Positions 32,743 through 34,917 of a DNA stretch of 34,917 nucleotides are shown piece after piece (position 1 is the stretch's first letter; each line of letters begins with the position of its first letter). Source of the DNA: Aphodousia faecalis. GTDB taxonomy: Bacteria; Pseudomonadota; Gammaproteobacteria; Burkholderiales; Burkholderiaceae_F. The stretch lies in NCBI GenBank assembly GCA_018712705.1, contig DVGM01000064.1:1-34917 (forward strand). Direction: 5' to 3'. The notes under the pieces are model-generated. The model was not told where the DNA came from. It did no database searches and saw only the letters and a list, made by a program, of their open reading frames with translations. Both the position numbers and the translations under genes were made by a program.

Positions 32743-33882
32743 CTAGCGCTCCTTGACTAAAAAGGTGACTTGAGCTTTTTGTTGAGCCAAGCGTTCGGCG
32801 CGACGCGTTTTATCTTTAATGTTGCCTGCCAATTGACCACAAGCGGCATCAATATCGTCACCTCTGGTCTTACGAATAGTCGTCACAATGCCCTGCCCCA
32901 TCAGATAGTCCTGGAAAGCCTTCACATCTTTCAGATCGGGCTTTCTTAAGTCACTGTCCGGAAATGGGTTAAAGGGAATTAAATTAAACTTGCAGGAAAC
33001 ACCACGCACAAGCTTAACCAATGCTTTGGCGTGTTCCAAGCGATCATTGACACCACCCAACAAAATGTATTCAAAAGTGATGTAATCACGCGGAGCATGA
33101 GCTAAATAACGTTTGCATGCCTGCATAAGATCTTCAAGCGGGTGCTTCTTATTGATGGGCATGATCTGATCGCGCAGCTCGTTGGTGGGGGCGTGCAAGG
33201 ACACTGCCAAAGCAACGGGCACGGCCGCCGCTAATTTATCCATCTGTAAAGTCAAGCCGCAAGTGGAAACCGTCACACGACGACGGCTTAAGCCGTAGGC
33301 ATTGTCATCGAGCATCAGCTTCAGAGCCGCCACGACATTATCCAAATTCTGAAGCGGCTCCCCCATCCCCATGAGTACGACGTTACTGATGACACGGTCA
33401 GCCGGATCGGTTACACCCATATCTTCACGGAGCGTTTTTTCGGCGTGCCAGAGCTGGCCGATAATCTCCGAGGTGCTCAGATTTCTGTTAAAGCCTTGCT
33501 TGCCTGTTGAGCAAAAAAGGCACCCCATGGCACAACCCGCTTGCGTGGACACACAAAGCGTTCCGCGATCATCCTCCGGAATAAAAACCGTCTCGACCGC
33601 GTTGCCGTTGCCGACATCAAATAGCCACTTACGCGTACCGTCTGCGCTTTTCTTATCCCAAATGGGAGACGGAGCACGAATTTCTGTGCGCTCAATGAGC
33701 TTGGCCCGAAAGGACTTGGCCAAATCGGTCATTTTTTCAAAATCGCCCACACAATGACGGTGAATCCATCGCAAAAGCTGAATGGCACGGAAACGCTTCT
33801 CGCCCATTTGCTCGCAAAAAGCCACGAGTCCCTCTCGGTCCAGGTCTAATAGATTCACACGGTTGTCAGTTTGAGTCATCAC
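32743..33882 (-). CDS. rlmN: Dual-specificity RNA methyltransferase RlmN
   Basis: RlmN is a radical-SAM enzyme that methylates A2503 of 23S rRNA and A37 of some tRNAs. The 379-residue protein has CxxxCxxC at Cys117, Cys121 and Cys124 (CAMGCLFC), the substrate-binding segment GMGEPLQNLDNV, and the C-terminal catalytic Cys in DIDAACGQL. The start is either the GTG at 33882 or the ATG one codon later. It follows ndk beyond a terminator. Confidence 0.97.
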   Translation of the reverse strand: MMTQTDNRVNLLDLDREGLVAFCEQMGEKRFRAIQLLRWIHRHCVGDFEKMTDLAKSFRAKLIERTEIRAPSPIWDKKSADGTRKWLFDVGNGNAVETVFIPEDDRGTLCVSTQAGCAMGCLFCSTGKQGFNRNLSTSEIIGQLWHAEKTLREDMGVTDPADRVISNVVLMGMGEPLQNLDNVVAALKLMLDDNAYGLSRRRVTVSTCGLTLQMDKLAAAVPVALAVSLHAPTNELRDQIMPINKKHPLEDLMQACKRYLAHAPRDYITFEYILLGGVNDRLEHAKALVKLVRGVSCKFNLIPFNPFPDSDLRKPDLKDVKAFQDYLMGQGIVTTIRKTRGDDIDAACGQLAGNIKDKTRRAERLAQQKAQVTFLVKER

Positions 33883-33904
33883 TTTGAAAAAACGGCTTCG
33901 GTAA

Positions 33905-33934
33905 AGTTGAAACGAGTCACCCGAAGGCGACTCG
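33905..33934 (-). terminator. Terminator after ndk
   Basis: On the minus strand CGAGTCGCC-TTCG-GGTGACTCG (33913-33934) has one G-T pair and is followed by TTTC. A smaller hairpin GGTGC/GCACC at 33967-33980 precedes it. Confidence 0.75.
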
Positions 33935-33995
33935 ACAGATTAAGGACGGAGCACGACGAATTTGGAGGTGCTGTCGCACCCCGCCCCCTCAAGTA

Positions 33996-34448
33996 TTACT
34001 TGTCGCAGCAGCGACCGCAGCACTTGCGTTCGCAAATCGCCAACGTCGGGAAGAAGTAGGCGATTTCCACAGCAGCCGTTTCCGGAGCGTCGGAGCCGTG
34101 AACAGCGTTAGCATCAATGCTTTGAGCGAAGTCAGCGCGGATCGTGCCGGGAGCAGCCTTCTTCGGGTCGGTAGCGCCCATCAATTCACGATTCTTGGCA
34201 ATGGCGCCTTCACCTTCCAACACTTGAATCATCACGGGGCCGGAGGTCATGAAAGCCACCAAATCCTTAAAGAAGGGACGTTCTTTGTGAACAGCGTAGA
34301 AACCTTCGGCTTCAGCTTGAGACAATTGACGCATTTGAGCGGCAACAATGCGAAGACCGGCGTTTTCAAAACGCGTGTAGATTTGACCGATGACGTTCTT
34401 AGCGACGGCATCCGGCTTGATAATGGAAAGGGTGCGTTCAATAGCCAT
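33996..34448 (-). CDS. ndk: Nucleoside diphosphate kinase with Cys-rich tail
   Basis: Ndk moves the gamma phosphate from ATP to other nucleoside diphosphates through a phospho-His. The 150-residue protein has the family core: RTLSIIKPDAVAKN at 5-18 and the catalytic His117 in NAVHGSD, followed by EIAYFF. It is about nine residues longer than usual. Instead of the common short end it finishes in ERKCCGRCCDK, placing Cys139, 143, 144, 147 and 148 close together, including a CCxxCC tetracysteine. The stop TAA follows directly in a region without frameshift signs. GGGGA lies 7 nt before the ATG. Confidence 0.97.
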   Translation of the reverse strand: MAIERTLSIIKPDAVAKNVIGQIYTRFENAGLRIVAAQMRQLSQAEAEGFYAVHKERPFFKDLVAFMTSGPVMIQVLEGEGAIAKNRELMGATDPKKAAPGTIRADFAQSIDANAVHGSDAPETAAVEIAYFFPTLAICERKCCGRCCDK

Positions 34449-34485
34449 TGTATTTCCCCAATGAAGTTAATAATCAAAAACAGAC

Positions 34486-34503
34486 GGACAACACCGGTTG
34501 TCC
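34486..34503. repeat. Hairpin in the ndk leader
   Basis: GGACAAC-ACCG-GTTGTCC is a perfect 7-bp inverted repeat 38 nt before the ndk start codon. It could be an operator or leader hairpin. Confidence 0.4.
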
Positions 34504-34631
34504 ATGACAATCAAAGAATGACCCCGGGGGCTCATTTCGAGGTGGCATTTTAGCAGAAAGAAACCTGCCGAAGGACTTCAAAATACTGTTTTCAAAGGCT
34601 GGGGAACTCTCGGAAATGCAACGAAATTTTT

Positions 34632-34916
34632 CTATTTTGCAAGCAGCACTTTCAGTTTAGGAAAAGCGCTGAGCGAATTCATGAAAAGGGCCTTGGATAA
34701 AACACTTTCATCCTCTTGACGAAGATCGGCCAACTCAGAGAGATAACGCGGCAAATCCAAAGGAGATGATTTCTTCGTTTCTGAAAAAACGGGCGGCATA
34801 TCCGGAGCATCGGTCTCCAAAACGAGAGAACCGAACGGGGCTTGTATAGCGGCTGTCCGCACGCGTTTGCTACCGGGAAAAGTCATCGCGCCGCCCATGC
34901 CCAGGTAAAGACCTCT
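34632..34916 (-). CDS. TatD-family metal-dependent hydrolase, 3' part only
   Basis: The last 95 codons of a gene entering from the right edge read RGLYLGMGGAMTFPGSKRVR, then SLVLETDAPDMPP. LETDAP is the C-terminal metal-binding Asp motif of TatD/YjjV deoxyribonuclease-like hydrolases, followed by SPLDLPRYLSELADLR, the usual C-terminal helix region. The N-terminal HxH metal site is outside the window. The protein is cytoplasmic and probably acts on DNA or a phosphate ester. It is closer in style to YjjV than to TatD itself. Confidence 0.85.
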   Translation of the reverse strand, partial: RGLYLGMGGAMTFPGSKRVRTAAIQAPFGSLVLETDAPDMPPVFSETKKSSPLDLPRYLSELADLRQEDESVLSKALFMNSLSAFPKLKVLLAK

Positions 34917-34917
34917 T

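Noticed and set aside
1..34917. CRISPR array
   Set aside because: No set of regularly spaced short direct repeats was seen.

Overview
The window reads as chromosomal DNA of a beta-proteobacterium of moderate GC content. The order ndk-rlmN-ispG-hisS-yfgM-bamB-der-hfq-hflX plus hflK-hflC-DUF2065-purA-phosphoribosyltransferase is the conserved Burkholderiales housekeeping block. A beta-proteobacterial-type porin, DcuC, and many peptide/amino-acid genes with no sugar genes suggest an asaccharolytic, anaerobic gut member of the Sutterellaceae (Parasutterella/Sutterella-like). That genus guess is inference from gene content only.

Layout. 1-0.9 kb: the 5' part of an IS200/IS605-type tnpB (minus strand) running off the left edge, preceded by two perfect palindromes, abutting a YczE/YitT-family membrane gene broken after about 55 codons. 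1.0-5.35 kb: smc and a UPF0126/TRIC-type membrane protein. 5.35-12.5 kb: an accessory catabolic cluster: a long structured leader, dcuC, a porin, an argininosuccinate-lyase-superfamily enzyme with an altered catalytic motif, a LysR regulator, and a dihydroorotase/hydantoinase-like amidohydrolase. 12.5-17.1 kb: phosphoribosyltransferase, purA, DUF2065, hflC, hflK (all minus).

17.1-25.4 kb: an 8.3-kb block separates hflK from its usual upstream neighbour hflX. It holds yjiH-yjiG, an M20 (CPG2-like) peptidase and iadA (the E. coli yjiH-yjiG-iadA set plus a peptidase), a Na/Pi-cotransporter homologue, putP, then about 0.9 kb with no conventional gene. That last stretch ends at tRNA-Ala(CGC). It contains a roughly 90-bp repeat of the tRNA 3' end plus its terminator, and between the two copies a compact, highly structured segment with a 42-codon membrane-peptide ORF whose ribosome-binding site is buried in a hairpin. 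25.4-34.9 kb: hflX, hfq, der, bamB, yfgM, hisS, ispG, rlmN, ndk (with an unusual CCGRCC tail) and the 3' end of a TatD-family nuclease.

How the genes may work together: DcuC exchanges C4-dicarboxylates, the ASL-like lyase would be expected to release fumarate from a C4 adduct, the amidohydrolase would open or trim an amide substrate, and YjiHG/M20/IadA would take up or process acidic or isoaspartyl peptides to aspartate. Together they look like supply of aspartate and fumarate for anaerobic growth. The substrate of the first cluster is unknown. The strongest candidates for something undescribed are the lyase/amidohydrolase/DcuC cluster and the small structured element between the tRNA-Ala repeats.
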